In this document: in pieces, positions 1 through 6,383 of the stretch | Numbering within the stretch: the stretch's first letter is position 1 | Layout: each line of letters begins with the position of its first letter | Source of the DNA: Actinomycetota bacterium | GTDB taxonomy: Bacteria; Actinomycetota; Actinomycetes; Nanopelagicales; Nanopelagicaceae | Reading direction: 5' to 3' | Assembly (NCBI GenBank): GCA_009700715.1 | Contig: WLLM01000041.1 | Span: 1 to 6,735, forward strand | DNA: 6,735 nt | Made by a program: the position numbers and the translations under genes | The notes under the pieces: generated by a model | Databases searched by the model: none | What the model was told of the DNA's origin: nothing | What the model saw: only the letters and a program-made list of their open reading frames with translations

Positions 1-147
1 ATAAAAGTTAACTTGGGTTGGGCATTTGCCTACAATGTAATTGGAATTCCAATTGCAGCCGCCGGCGCGTTAACACCGATGTATGCCGCTGGGGCAATGG
101 CGATTAGTTCGCTATTTGTAGTTAGTAATTCTCTAACTATTAAATAA
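1..147 (+). CDS. copA: Copper-translocating P-type ATPase, C-terminal 48 residues (5' end outside window)
   Basis: Frame 1 is open from the window edge to TAA at 145-147. The fragment covers the last two membrane helices of a P1B-type ATPase. Helix 7 carries the Tyr-Asn pair (fragment residues 11-12, in WAFAYN). Helix 8 carries Met33 and Ser37 (MAISS). These are the invariant intramembrane copper-site residues of the Cu(I)-exporting P1B-1 group, whose members pump cytosolic Cu(I) outward using ATP. The ending VVSNSL plus a basic residue is typical of the family. The loop between the two helices is about seven residues shorter than in Legionella CopA, as I recall for actinobacterial Ctp-type pumps. 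The ATP-binding, phosphorylation and CPC regions lie upstream and cannot be judged. The gene runs convergently into the DUF4389 gene. Confidence 0.9.
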   Translation: MKVNLGWAFAYNVIGIPIAAAGALTPMYAAGAMAISSLFVVSNSLTIK

Positions 148-170
148 CTTATTTATTAATAATTATTTAA
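140..170. terminator. AT-only hairpin between convergent genes, possible bidirectional terminator
   Basis: TTAAATAA (140-147) is exactly complementary to TTATTTAA (163-170). Inside these, TTATT (149-153) pairs with AATAA (158-162), leaving a 4-nt loop and one bulged C (148), so 13 A:T pairs form nearly continuously. The stop codons of both converging genes lie in the outer arms. There is no GC-rich stem, so this is not a classical intrinsic terminator. Its placement suggests a role in ending transcription from both sides, but chance in an AT-rich spacer is possible. Confidence 0.35.
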
Positions 171-768
171 GGCGGAAAGTTGGATATTCATCCGTTACGA
201 GTAGCAACATATAGCCCTCGACTCGGTTGATGTAAGCGATTGTTCCGAGAACAATTTCGCCGGCCCAAGCTGGATATTTTCCAGTTGCAGATGTCTGAAC
301 CCAAGCGATAACAGTTACGATAAATGAAAGTGCAACGTATATTGCTCCAACTACATAATGAGGAATCGCTAATAACCACTTAACAAGCGGAAGTCCACGA
401 TTTAACTTAGCGCCACCCTCGATGTCAGGAAAGATCACTGCCACATTTGGATTGCGTTCGATTGAAGGGTATTCATCGTTGAGCAAGAAGAGGTAGGCCG
501 ATAGGCGAGTTCCAAGTTCGGTAACTGCGTGGTTGAAAGTTAGAACGTAACTTGGATAAACCTGGCGGAAAAGCAGAGCCAAAACAGTCGGAATGAATAC
601 AACTCCTGCTGCAGTGACATCCCAGTTTGAGCCGTCTTGTAGCGCTGCTTGAGAGAAAGTCGCAACGAAGATAAATACTGGGAAGACCAGAATTCCGCGC
701 CAGAAAACAGTTTTGCGATCGCGATCTGTGTGGGTGACTTTTATAGTTGTAGTTACTTGGTTACTCAT
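163..768 (-). CDS. DUF4389 domain membrane protein with two tandem modules
   Basis: This is a 201-residue membrane protein of unknown function. The second half fits DUF4389 well: RG at 124-125, a hydrophobic helix at about 128-156, KYP at 164-166, NRVEGY at 181-186 and DEYPTF at 193-198. The first half repeats the same landmarks about 94 residues earlier: RG at 24-25, helices at about 22-42 and 52-70, VYP at 70-72, TRLSAY at 87-92 and DEYP at 98-101. The protein is therefore an internal duplication, with the first copy more diverged. The N-terminus has no cleavable signal peptide. ATG at 766-768 is preceded by AGAGGT at good spacing. The gene lies 18 nt after tRNA-fMet on the same strand with no separate promoter visible. 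It converges on the copper ATPase gene, but nothing links the two functionally. The family call is firm; no function is assigned. Confidence 0.88.
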   Translation of the reverse strand: MSNQVTTTIKVTHTDRDRKTVFWRGILVFPVFIFVATFSQAALQDGSNWDVTAAGVVFIPTVLALLFRQVYPSYVLTFNHAVTELGTRLSAYLFLLNDEYPSIERNPNVAVIFPDIEGGAKLNRGLPLVKWLLAIPHYVVGAIYVALSFIVTVIAWVQTSATGKYPAWAGEIVLGTIAYINRVEGYMLLLVTDEYPTFRLK

Positions 769-774
769 TGTCAG

Positions 775-780
775 ACCTCT
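775..780 (-). promoter_or_regulatory. Ribosome binding site of the DUF4389 gene
   Basis: AGAGGT on the minus strand is a good Shine-Dalgarno match, 6 nt before the ATG at 768. It sits inside the 18-nt gap after the tRNA 3' end, so it would survive tRNA processing at the end of position 73. This supports translation from an mRNA freed by tRNA maturation. Confidence 0.65.
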
Positions 781-783
781 ATC

Positions 784-860
<77 letters not shown>

Positions 861-871
861 TCGGAAGTGTC

Positions 872-900
872 AGTCTAAAGGTTCGTTAAGTAATAGCCAA
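872..900 (-). promoter_or_regulatory. Promoter of tRNA-fMet (and probably the DUF4389 gene)
   Basis: On the minus strand, TTGGCT (900-895) and TAGACT (877-872) are separated by exactly 17 nt, a housekeeping sigma-type -35/-10 pair with the TAnnnT pattern. The predicted start at about 865 leaves a leader of about 5 nt before the mature tRNA 5' end at 860. The element begins 6 nt after the UPF0182 stop codon, and no terminator lies between, so readthrough from UPF0182 could also feed this unit. Confidence 0.6.
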
Positions 901-906
901 ATCGCC

Positions 907-3717
907 TTACTTACGACCCTCCGCTGCAATCGCTGCAGCAAGCGCTGCCTTTAAACGATCTTGTGCGCGTCCATATGCTGCAAAGTCGCCCTTAGCAAGT
1001 GCAGCATTTCCATCTGCAAGTGCTTGCTTAGCGTTTTGCAACGCAGACTTTAGATCTGCAGATGCGTTATTAGTTGTTGATGTAACTGGTGTGCCAGATG
1101 ATGAAGTTCCGGAGTTTCCACCGAATACCTGATCAAGAGCGCCCTTAAGCGAACTGTCGTAACCAATTACATCGCCGAAAGATACGAGTACTTTCTGTAA
1201 AAGTGGATAAGCGGCAGAGTTTGAAGTCGCCTTTACATAAACCGGTTGCACATAGAGAAGTCCGCCACCAACTGGAAGCGTTAACAAGTTACCCAATACA
1301 ACATCTGATCCACCTTGGCGCAGCAATGAGAGTGAGTTAGCAACTTCAGGTTTAGCTTCGAAGTTTGATGCCACCTGTGAAGGTCCAGCAACGTTGGTGC
1401 TTCGCGGCAACTGAAGTACCGAAATCTTTCCGTAGTTTGGTCCGTAATTTGAATCAACTACTGCAAATGCAGAAAGGTTCTCGCGTCCACCGCGTGGTAC
1501 GAATGGAGTTGTAAGTGCAAATGTTGGCTTGTTAGATCCAGGCATTTCTAGAGTCATGTAATACGGAGGTTGTGCTCCGGCATTTGCTCCGAATGTTGAA
1601 GGATCGCGAGGTACGCGCCAGAAATCTTGTCCGCCGTAAAACGCTGCGGCAGTTTGTACGTGATAAGAGCTAAGTACTTCGCGCTGTACGCGGAAGAGAT
1701 CTTCTGGGTAGCGGATGTGCTCAAGTAGCTGCGCAGACATCTTGCTCTTTGGAGTAACAGTATTTGGGAAGGCCTTCATCCAAGTCTTTAGAACTGGATC
1801 CTTTTCGTCCCACTGGTAGAGCACAACAGTGCCGTCATAGGCGTCAACTGTGGCTTTTACAGAGTTACGGATGTAGTTGATGTTCTTATTGCTCTGCGCT
1901 GTGATCGAAGTTGAATTTGCAGTCAGCGCATCAGCAGTAGCTGAACCGAGCGCTGTTGTTTGTGAATATGGGTAGCCCGCACTGGTTGTGAATCCATCGA
2001 TGATCCATTGAACTTTGCCATCAACAATTGCTGGATATGGATCTCCATCAAGAGTTAGCCATGGAGCAACTTTGGCAACTCGTTCGCGTGGTGAACGGTT
2101 GTAGAGAATCTTTGATTCAGAGTTGATCAAACTTGAGAGAACAATGCGCTGTTCTTGATATTGAATTGCAAAGAGCAACTTATTAAGCAAGCCGCCCATT
2201 GGAACGCCACCCTTGCCGGTGTATGTGTAGTTCTTCTGACCATTTGCAGATGCATCATCTGGATAGTCGAACTCAACCGGTGTATCAGTCTTTGGCCCAC
2301 CGATGATTGAGTAATCAGGAACATTCTCACCAAAATAGATACGTGGTTGGAATTTTCCAAGACCTGTTGTCGGAGGTAGATCGCCAACTAAGAAGTTTGG
2401 CTTGCCGTCGGCGTCAACTGTATTTCCAAATGCTGAAACAAAACCAAAACCGTGTGTGTAAACAAGGTGATCGTTAATCCAGTTACGGCTTGGGTTACCT
2501 TCAATATTTAATTCGCGAACTGCTACGACTGCATCGCGTTGAACTCCGTTAACTGTGTAACGATCGACATCCAGTGATTCAGGGAATGTGTAGTAAGGCT
2601 TGATCTGCTGCAATTGGCGGAAAGTTGCAGATAAAACGTTTGGATCCATTAAACGAATATTTGCAATTGTCGCCGCATCGGTTGCCAACTGACCTGAGTT
2701 AGTTGAAAGCGTTGCCTGGTAATCCTTCATTTCTACATCGGTTAATCCGAAGGCATCGCGAGTAGCATCGATATTTCGCTGAATATAAGGAGCTTCCTTA
2801 GATGATTCAGATGGCTTTACCTGGAACTGCTGGACAGCTCCTGGGTAAACACCTGCGATTAGTACTGACGCACCAACCATAAGGGCGGTTCCAGCTGCAG
2901 GAAGCAGCCAAGATTTGCGAACAATATTTGCGAAGAAGAGAAGCGAACAGATAACTGCAATTGCCGCCAAAATAGATTTAGCAGGAAGCGTTGCATTTAC
3001 ATCTGTGTAGGTAAGTCCGGTGATCAAGCGACTCTCTTTTAGCGCGAGTGCGTAGCGATCAAACCAGTAAGCAACGGCCTTGAGAAGAACAATTAGCCCA
3101 AGAAGTACTGAAAGTTGAACGCGAGCTGCAACTGTTGTGCGATCTTCGCGAACCTGTGGGCGAATTCCGCCATAGATGTAGTGAACGGCAACGCTGGCAA
3201 TTGTTGCCAAGATTAAAGTTGAAATTGCCCAACCGATAAGCGTCTGCAAGAACGGCAAGCGGAAGGCGAAGAAAGAAATATCTTGACCGAATTGTGGATC
3301 CTTTATTCCGAATGGTGTTGAGTTCTTAAAGAGCAACCAAGAACTCCAAAGTGATGTTGCACTTGAGCCACCAAAGTAGAAGAGGACCACTGCAATACCT
3401 GCGAAGGCTAATTTACGGATTGGATCGATCGTCGCACGGTAGCGCTCTAAGTTGTCAGCTTCGATCGAAGTTGGAACATAGAAAGGGCGACGGCGGAAAG
3501 CTAAATAAATATTTAGTGAAATAACCAGCGATGTTAGTAAGCCAGCTGCGATGAAGAGCGCCGCCTTGGTCATGAGTACGGTCGACCAAACATCGGTGAA
3601 GCCAACTGATTTAAACCAGAGCCAATCGACATAGAAACCACTTAACGCAACAAGTGCGCCGGCAAGAACTGCCAAAATTATGAAGGTAAGTGCTAGCGGG
3701 CTTGGCTTTTTCATCAT
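907..3717 (-). CDS. UPF0182 (COG1615) large integral membrane protein
   Basis: The product has 936 residues, close to the family's usual 900-1000, and its biochemical function is unknown. About seven membrane helices occupy the N-terminal third, near 8-30, 46-72, 102-124, 157-182, 199-219, 247-266 and 269-292. A large, probably external, domain follows. Family landmarks are DPQFGQDISFF (140-150), the APYIQRNI and ATRDAFGL segment (309-325), and an RYPEDLFRVQ motif with a nearby YHV later in the chain. A Ser/Thr/Gly/Asn linker (about 866-886) leads to an Ala-rich C-terminal helix (about 886-936) with KGDFAAYGRAQ, the usual tail of the family. The gene overlaps the stop of the YlbL-like protease gene upstream, so the two are surely co-transcribed and probably translationally coupled. 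The same adjacency exists in mycobacteria (Rv3193c/Rv3194c). There are two adjacent ATG codons at the start; see the RBS entry. Confidence 0.95.
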   Translation of the reverse strand: MMKKPSPLALTFIILAVLAGALVALSGFYVDWLWFKSVGFTDVWSTVLMTKAALFIAAGLLTSLVISLNIYLAFRRRPFYVPTSIEADNLERYRATIDPIRKLAFAGIAVVLFYFGGSSATSLWSSWLLFKNSTPFGIKDPQFGQDISFFAFRLPFLQTLIGWAISTLILATIASVAVHYIYGGIRPQVREDRTTVAARVQLSVLLGLIVLLKAVAYWFDRYALALKESRLITGLTYTDVNATLPAKSILAAIAVICSLLFFANIVRKSWLLPAAGTALMVGASVLIAGVYPGAVQQFQVKPSESSKEAPYIQRNIDATRDAFGLTDVEMKDYQATLSTNSGQLATDAATIANIRLMDPNVLSATFRQLQQIKPYYTFPESLDVDRYTVNGVQRDAVVAVRELNIEGNPSRNWINDHLVYTHGFGFVSAFGNTVDADGKPNFLVGDLPPTTGLGKFQPRIYFGENVPDYSIIGGPKTDTPVEFDYPDDASANGQKNYTYTGKGGVPMGGLLNKLLFAIQYQEQRIVLSSLINSESKILYNRSPRERVAKVAPWLTLDGDPYPAIVDGKVQWIIDGFTTSAGYPYSQTTALGSATADALTANSTSITAQSNKNINYIRNSVKATVDAYDGTVVLYQWDEKDPVLKTWMKAFPNTVTPKSKMSAQLLEHIRYPEDLFRVQREVLSSYHVQTAAAFYGGQDFWRVPRDPSTFGANAGAQPPYYMTLEMPGSNKPTFALTTPFVPRGGRENLSAFAVVDSNYGPNYGKISVLQLPRSTNVAGPSQVASNFEAKPEVANSLSLLRQGGSDVVLGNLLTLPVGGGLLYVQPVYVKATSNSAAYPLLQKVLVSFGDVIGYDSSLKGALDQVFGGNSGTSSSGTPVTSTTNNASADLKSALQNAKQALADGNAALAKGDFAAYGRAQDRLKAALAAAIAAEGRK

Positions 3718-4511
3718 GCTCCTAAGTTAGCGCACCCTTGCGGGTCTTCCGAATTGAGCGCCGTTATCGCCTCTTTTAAGGTACTAACAGCCGCGACTTT
3801 GATCCCGCGCGGAATCTTGGCCACATTTGGTGCAAGGTCTTTGCAATTACTTTGCGGAACTAGAAAGAGGGTGGCTCCCGCTTTCTTTGCCGCCAAGATC
3901 TTCTCTGCAACTCCCCCAATACTTCCAACGTTTCCGTTGCTATCAATCGTTCCTGTGGTTGCAACACTTTTTCCTTGCAAAATATTCGCAGGCGTTAACA
4001 GTTCCACGATTCCGATGGCGAAGGCTAAGCCGCCACTTGGGCCGCCAGTCTTAGCGAGCGAAATTTCAATATCGCTTGGCTTTATATTTGCGGCGACTAC
4101 TCCTGGAAAATATTGGGTTAAGTAATTAAGCGCCGCAGATTTGGCGGCGATCTGCGAATCAACCATCTCGGTCTTGGCGATCGCCTTTTCGGTTTCGGCG
4201 CTGCGTCCATCTTTATAGAAGAGCGAACGTGGCATAACCGCGTAATCACTGCGCATCCATGAGTAGATCAGTTCGCTACCGGTTACGTAGGCGGCAGGAT
4301 TTGTGATGAGAATTGAAAGTAAATATAGATCGCCAGTACTCGGATAGATCTTCAATGATGATGGAGCGCTCTTTGCTGGCGTAATTACTTTCTCGAGCAC
4401 ATTTTGCGCGTGGCCCGGCGTTAGAACTACGAATGGAAGAGGTGCAAAGAGTGCGCAACCGAAGAAAAGGGCTAAAACTAAAGAAGTTATACGGGGAAGG
4501 CGAACGCTCAT
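3714..4511 (-). CDS. YlbL-type Lon-like (S16) serine protease lacking the PDZ domain
   Basis: This 265-residue protein has an N-terminal signal anchor (about 7-30), followed by TPG (31-33) as in the YlbL family. A conserved extracytoplasmic region covers about 53-131 (STGDLYLLS, the AVMPR segment and the MVDSQIAAKSAALNYL segment). A Lon proteolytic domain covers about 147-250. Catalytic Ser159 lies in GGPSGG and Lys204 in GGVAEKILAA; their 45-residue spacing matches YlbL proteins. The dyad is intact, so peptidase activity on the outer face of the membrane is expected. The odd point is length. YlbL homologues are about 340 residues with a PDZ domain between the SQxxA segment and GGPS, whereas here only about 25 residues separate them, so the PDZ domain is missing without any frameshift. 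ATG at 4511 has GGAG 11 nt upstream, a loose spacing. The gene follows the small membrane protein by 19 nt and overlaps UPF0182. In Bacillus, YlbL helps degrade the SOS division inhibitor YneA; the substrate here is unknown. Confidence 0.92.
   Translation of the reverse strand: MSVRLPRITSLVLALFFGCALFAPLPFVVLTPGHAQNVLEKVITPAKSAPSSLKIYPSTGDLYLLSILITNPAAYVTGSELIYSWMRSDYAVMPRSLFYKDGRSAETEKAIAKTEMVDSQIAAKSAALNYLTQYFPGVVAANIKPSDIEISLAKTGGPSGGLAFAIGIVELLTPANILQGKSVATTGTIDSNGNVGSIGGVAEKILAAKKAGATLFLVPQSNCKDLAPNVAKIPRGIKVAAVSTLKEAITALNSEDPQGCANLGA
3719..3723 (-). promoter_or_regulatory. Ribosome binding site deciding the UPF0182 start
   Basis: AGGAG lies 1 nt before the first ATG (3717-3715) and 4 nt before the second (3714-3712). 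Spacing favours the second ATG, which would make a 935-residue protein starting one codon later and a TGATG junction with the upstream stop. The first ATG would give an ATGA 4-nt overlap. Both are compatible with coupled translation. Confidence 0.6.
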
Positions 4512-4530
4512 CTAAGTGAGAACTCCAAAG

Positions 4531-4776
4531 TTAATCGCTGGTACTGGAATCCGCAGCAGCGCCATCGGTCGGAGAATCGGTATCGCCCGCAACAAATGTG
4601 GTTATCTCGGCATCGCGGAAAGAATCTTGGAAGCGTTGAAATTGGCCGACCGAGCGAGTGGTTTCGGATTCAAACTTTGATTTAAATTGGGTAATCCAGA
4701 GGACATAGCCAAGTGCGCCAAGCAGACCAGCTAGCGGAATTACCCACCAGATCAGAGCCATAAATGCATTGGACAT
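4531..4776 (-). CDS. Small single-span membrane protein, hypothetical
   Basis: I propose an 81-residue protein starting at ATG 4776-4774. It has one strong N-terminal helix (about 5-27, rich in W, L and G). A charged, probably cytoplasmic or helical stretch follows (about 30-56, with SVGQFQRFQDSFRDAE), then an acidic Ser/Thr/Asp/Ala tail. The frame stays open upstream to a TTG at 4857, but those 27 extra residues are polar, lie over the divergent promoter region and would share bases with the start of the opposite gene, so I reject the longer form. It lies 19 nt upstream of the protease gene and is probably the first gene of the minus-strand operon. Small proteins of this layout (helix, then a basic stretch with an RFxxF-like motif) sit beside this cluster in other actinobacteria as far as I recall. 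No function can be given. Confidence 0.72.
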   Translation of the reverse strand: MSNAFMALIWWVIPLAGLLGALGYVLWITQFKSKFESETTRSVGQFQRFQDSFRDAEITTFVAGDTDSPTDGAAADSSTSD

Positions 4777-4856
4777 GTTAGATAGCCTAGCGCTTGCGGG
4801 AAGAAATCTCGCATCCGAGGTGTTGTAAGTAAAACAACTGAGATTGGGGTCGGGCA
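4777..4856. promoter_or_regulatory. Divergent intergenic region with promoters for both operons
   Basis: Eighty bases separate the two divergent starts. On the minus strand TAGGCT (4789-4784) is a good -10 (TAnnnT). The start site expected 7 nt downstream is the A of the small protein's ATG, so this transcript may be leaderless; no convincing -35 accompanies it. On the plus strand I see no clear -35/-10 pair; GGGG at 4846-4849 is a weak ribosome site for ATG 4857. A perfect 5-bp inverted repeat, GTTGT (4822-4826) and ACAAC (4834-4838) with a 7-nt gap, lies between and could be a small operator, but it is short enough to be chance. Confidence 0.4.
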
Positions 4857-6218
4857 ATGGCTGGTTTTGGGTTTACTCCTGACGACAATGATGATCCAAA
4901 TAACAACGAAAATAACAATGGAGAAGGTCGCCCAGACTTTGAAGCGATGATGCGCCAGATGCAAGAACAGATGAAGGCGCAATTTGAACAACTCGGAATT
5001 AACCCAGCAGGTTTTGTAAATCCATTTACAACTCTTTTTTCGCAAGCCGGAAAGAGTAGCTCTGGTAACGCTGAAGTTCTTCCGATCGCAACTGCTCGTG
5101 AGACGGCTCGTAAATTTGTTACGACTCAGGGTTTGAAACCACTGGGCACGAAAGACTTATCAGTTGTTGAAAGTGCATTTGAAATATCTGAAATTTGGCT
5201 AAACGATGCAACTTCATTTCCAGCATCAACGATTGCGCCATCTGCAGCCAGTCGTCTCGATTGGGTTTATGAAACGATGCCAGGTTGGCAGCGGATCATC
5301 GAACCTTTAGCTGCAGGACTATCGGCAGCGATCTCTGATTTATTGGATCAAGCGATGAACGCGCAAGCCGGCGAAAGCGCCGAAGGTCAGCCTCCGATTG
5401 AGATGATCACCATGATGCTGCGCTCATTTATCGGCACGATGATCGCAACTCAGCTCGGCCAATCCATCGGAACCCTTTCAACGACAGCCACTGGCGCTCA
5501 CGATGTGGCGCTACCTCTGCTTGATCCTGCACGCGCCATTGTTGTTCCAGAAAATATCGAGAACTGGGCAAATGATTTAGAGATTGCAAAATCTGAAGTC
5601 TTTATCTATCACGCACTTCGCGAAGGTGCGGTTGCTCGTTTATTTGCCCATAACCCATGGTTGGTTTCATATATTCAAAGCGCCATCGTCGAATATGGAA
5701 AAGGTATTCATATCGATATCGATGCGATTCAACGTCAGGCACAAGGCGCCTTTGAAAATATGCAAGAAAATATGCAAGAAGGCGCTGGCAATGAAGAAGC
5801 TATTTCTTTCGCGCTAGATAATGGGATTTTTACTCCAGAAGAATCCCCGGCGCAGAAAAGTGCGCTCTTAAAACTCGAAACCGTCTTAGCGTTAATTGAT
5901 GGTTGGACCGATGAAGTGACTGCACTTGCTGCCGGTGATCGAATTCCAAGTATCGAACAACTTCGTGAAACTCATCGCCGTCGTCGCGCAGCATCAGCAC
6001 CTGCACAAGTTCTATTTTCTTCAATGCTCGGACTTCAGGTTTCGCCAAAGCTAACTCGCGAAGCAAGTAGCTTCTGGAGGAAGATCCGCGAAGTAAAGAG
6101 CGTTGGCGAGCGCGATCAAATTTGGAGCGGACTACTTCCAACCGCTGATGATTTATTGGATCCAGAAAAGTTTGTGGCAAGTACTTCTATCCCAGATGAT
6201 CTCTCGGGGCTGATTTAA
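4857..6218 (+). CDS. DUF2342 / zincin-like (Zincin_2, TIGR03624-type) protein
   Basis: The 453-residue product is of normal family length. The N-terminus has a short Asp/Asn-rich run (9-24) and a Met/Gln-rich helix (about 28-46). The family core follows: the MPGWQRIIEP segment (141-150), the helical MLRSFIGTMIATQLGQSIG segment (187-205), the HALREGAVARLFAHNPWL segment (252-269) with the EYGKGIHID segment after it, the LETVLALIDGWTDEV segment (340-354), and a basic ETHRRRR stretch (371-377) near the C-terminus. The fold is predicted to be metallopeptidase-like. In relatives with a zinc site, HExxH lies where this protein has R255-E256-G257-A258-V259, so both histidines are absent and only the Glu remains. 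Metal-dependent catalysis is therefore doubtful. No signal peptide is present; it is probably cytoplasmic. It diverges from the small protein–protease–UPF0182 operon, as Rv3195 does from Rv3194c. Confidence 0.9.
   Translation: MAGFGFTPDDNDDPNNNENNNGEGRPDFEAMMRQMQEQMKAQFEQLGINPAGFVNPFTTLFSQAGKSSSGNAEVLPIATARETARKFVTTQGLKPLGTKDLSVVESAFEISEIWLNDATSFPASTIAPSAASRLDWVYETMPGWQRIIEPLAAGLSAAISDLLDQAMNAQAGESAEGQPPIEMITMMLRSFIGTMIATQLGQSIGTLSTTATGAHDVALPLLDPARAIVVPENIENWANDLEIAKSEVFIYHALREGAVARLFAHNPWLVSYIQSAIVEYGKGIHIDIDAIQRQAQGAFENMQENMQEGAGNEEAISFALDNGIFTPEESPAQKSALLKLETVLALIDGWTDEVTALAAGDRIPSIEQLRETHRRRRAASAPAQVLFSSMLGLQVSPKLTREASSFWRKIREVKSVGERDQIWSGLLPTADDLLDPEKFVASTSIPDDLSGLI
5754..5777 (+). repeat. 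Tandem 12-nt in-frame duplication inside DUF2342
   Basis: GAAAATATGCAA occurs twice back to back (5754-5765 and 5766-5777), encoding ENMQ-ENMQ at residues 300-307 in a predicted helical linker between the two conserved blocks. It looks like a small slippage duplication that keeps the frame and lengthens the linker by four residues. Confidence 0.8.
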
Positions 6219-6224
6219 CTTTCT

Positions 6225-6306
6225 AAATAAAAGCGAAGTCCCCGGTCGCACATTCATATATCTGCCTTCCCCTTGCAGATATAGAACGGTTATCCGAGGA
6301 CTTCGT
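6225..6306 (-). ncRNA. Candidate small structured RNA with its own promoter and terminator tail
   Basis: On the minus strand a compact structure is predicted. The basal stem pairs 6305-6294 with 6245-6234, with 11 of 12 Watson-Crick pairs on the plus strand; the remaining position is C·A there and G·U in the minus-strand RNA. An internal loop follows (about 7 nt per side if UUC/GAA at 6253-6255 and 6284-6286 pair). A perfect 9-bp apical stem pairs 6283-6275 with 6265-6257 and has a 9-nt purine-rich loop. The stem is followed directly by C, UUUU, A, UUU (6233-6225), the U-rich tail of an intrinsic terminator; the plus strand has no such tail. A -35/-10 pair lies just upstream at the correct distance. 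The expected RNA is about 80 nt. It does not resemble 6S, SRP, 6C or tmRNA as I know them. Alternatives are a terminator-like 3' structure for DUF2342 on the plus strand, or a small repeat element. Confidence 0.5.
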
Positions 6307-6312
6307 AAGCGC

Positions 6313-6341
6313 AACTTATGACCAAAAGTGCCCAGAATCAA
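6313..6341 (-). promoter_or_regulatory. Candidate promoter of the small RNA
   Basis: Minus-strand TTGATT (6341-6336) and TAAGTT (6318-6313) are separated by exactly 17 nt. The predicted transcription start, 7 nt past the -10, is A6306, one base before the first paired base of the RNA structure at 6305. No minus-strand protein gene follows within reach, so a short RNA is the natural product. Confidence 0.45.
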
Positions 6342-6353
6342 ATAGAACGCGTT

Positions 6354-6383
6354 TTGACACACCTGTAATTTCTGTTGTATTGC
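6354..6383 (+). promoter_or_regulatory. Possible promoter for the metallopeptidase gene
   Basis: A perfect -35 hexamer TTGACA (6354-6359) is followed after 18 nt by TATTGC (6378-6383), a weak -10; TGTATT (6376-6381) with 16-nt spacing is an alternative. Either would give a leader of about 100 nt before ATG 6486. The -35 is convincing and the -10 is not. Confidence 0.35.

Noticed and set aside
3754..4125. Plus-strand open frames opposite the protease gene
   Set aside because: They mirror the strongly conserved Lon-like coding frame and have no family features of their own.
4822..4838. GTTGT/ACAAC inverted repeat as a defined operator
   Set aside because: Five base pairs with a 7-nt gap are expected by chance; kept only as a note in the divergent region.
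4531..4857. 108-residue version of the small membrane protein starting at TTG 4857
   Set aside because: The extra N-terminus is polar, covers the divergent promoter and would start on bases shared with the opposite gene's ATG; the internal ATG at 4776 directly precedes the membrane helix.
6234..6305. Miniature transposable element with 12-bp terminal inverted repeats
   Set aside because: No flanking target-site duplication is visible and the promoter plus U-tail fit an RNA gene better; copy number in the genome would settle it.
6234..6305. Simple intrinsic terminator of the DUF2342 gene
   Set aside because: The plus-strand side has no U-tract after the stem (it reads UAAGCGC), and the structure is far larger than needed; a contribution to termination is still possible.
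6318..6368. 16-codon plus-strand frame (MTKSAQNQIERVLTHL) as a leader peptide
   Set aside because: No ribosome site at useful distance, no regulatory codon run, and its ATG overlaps the minus-strand -10.
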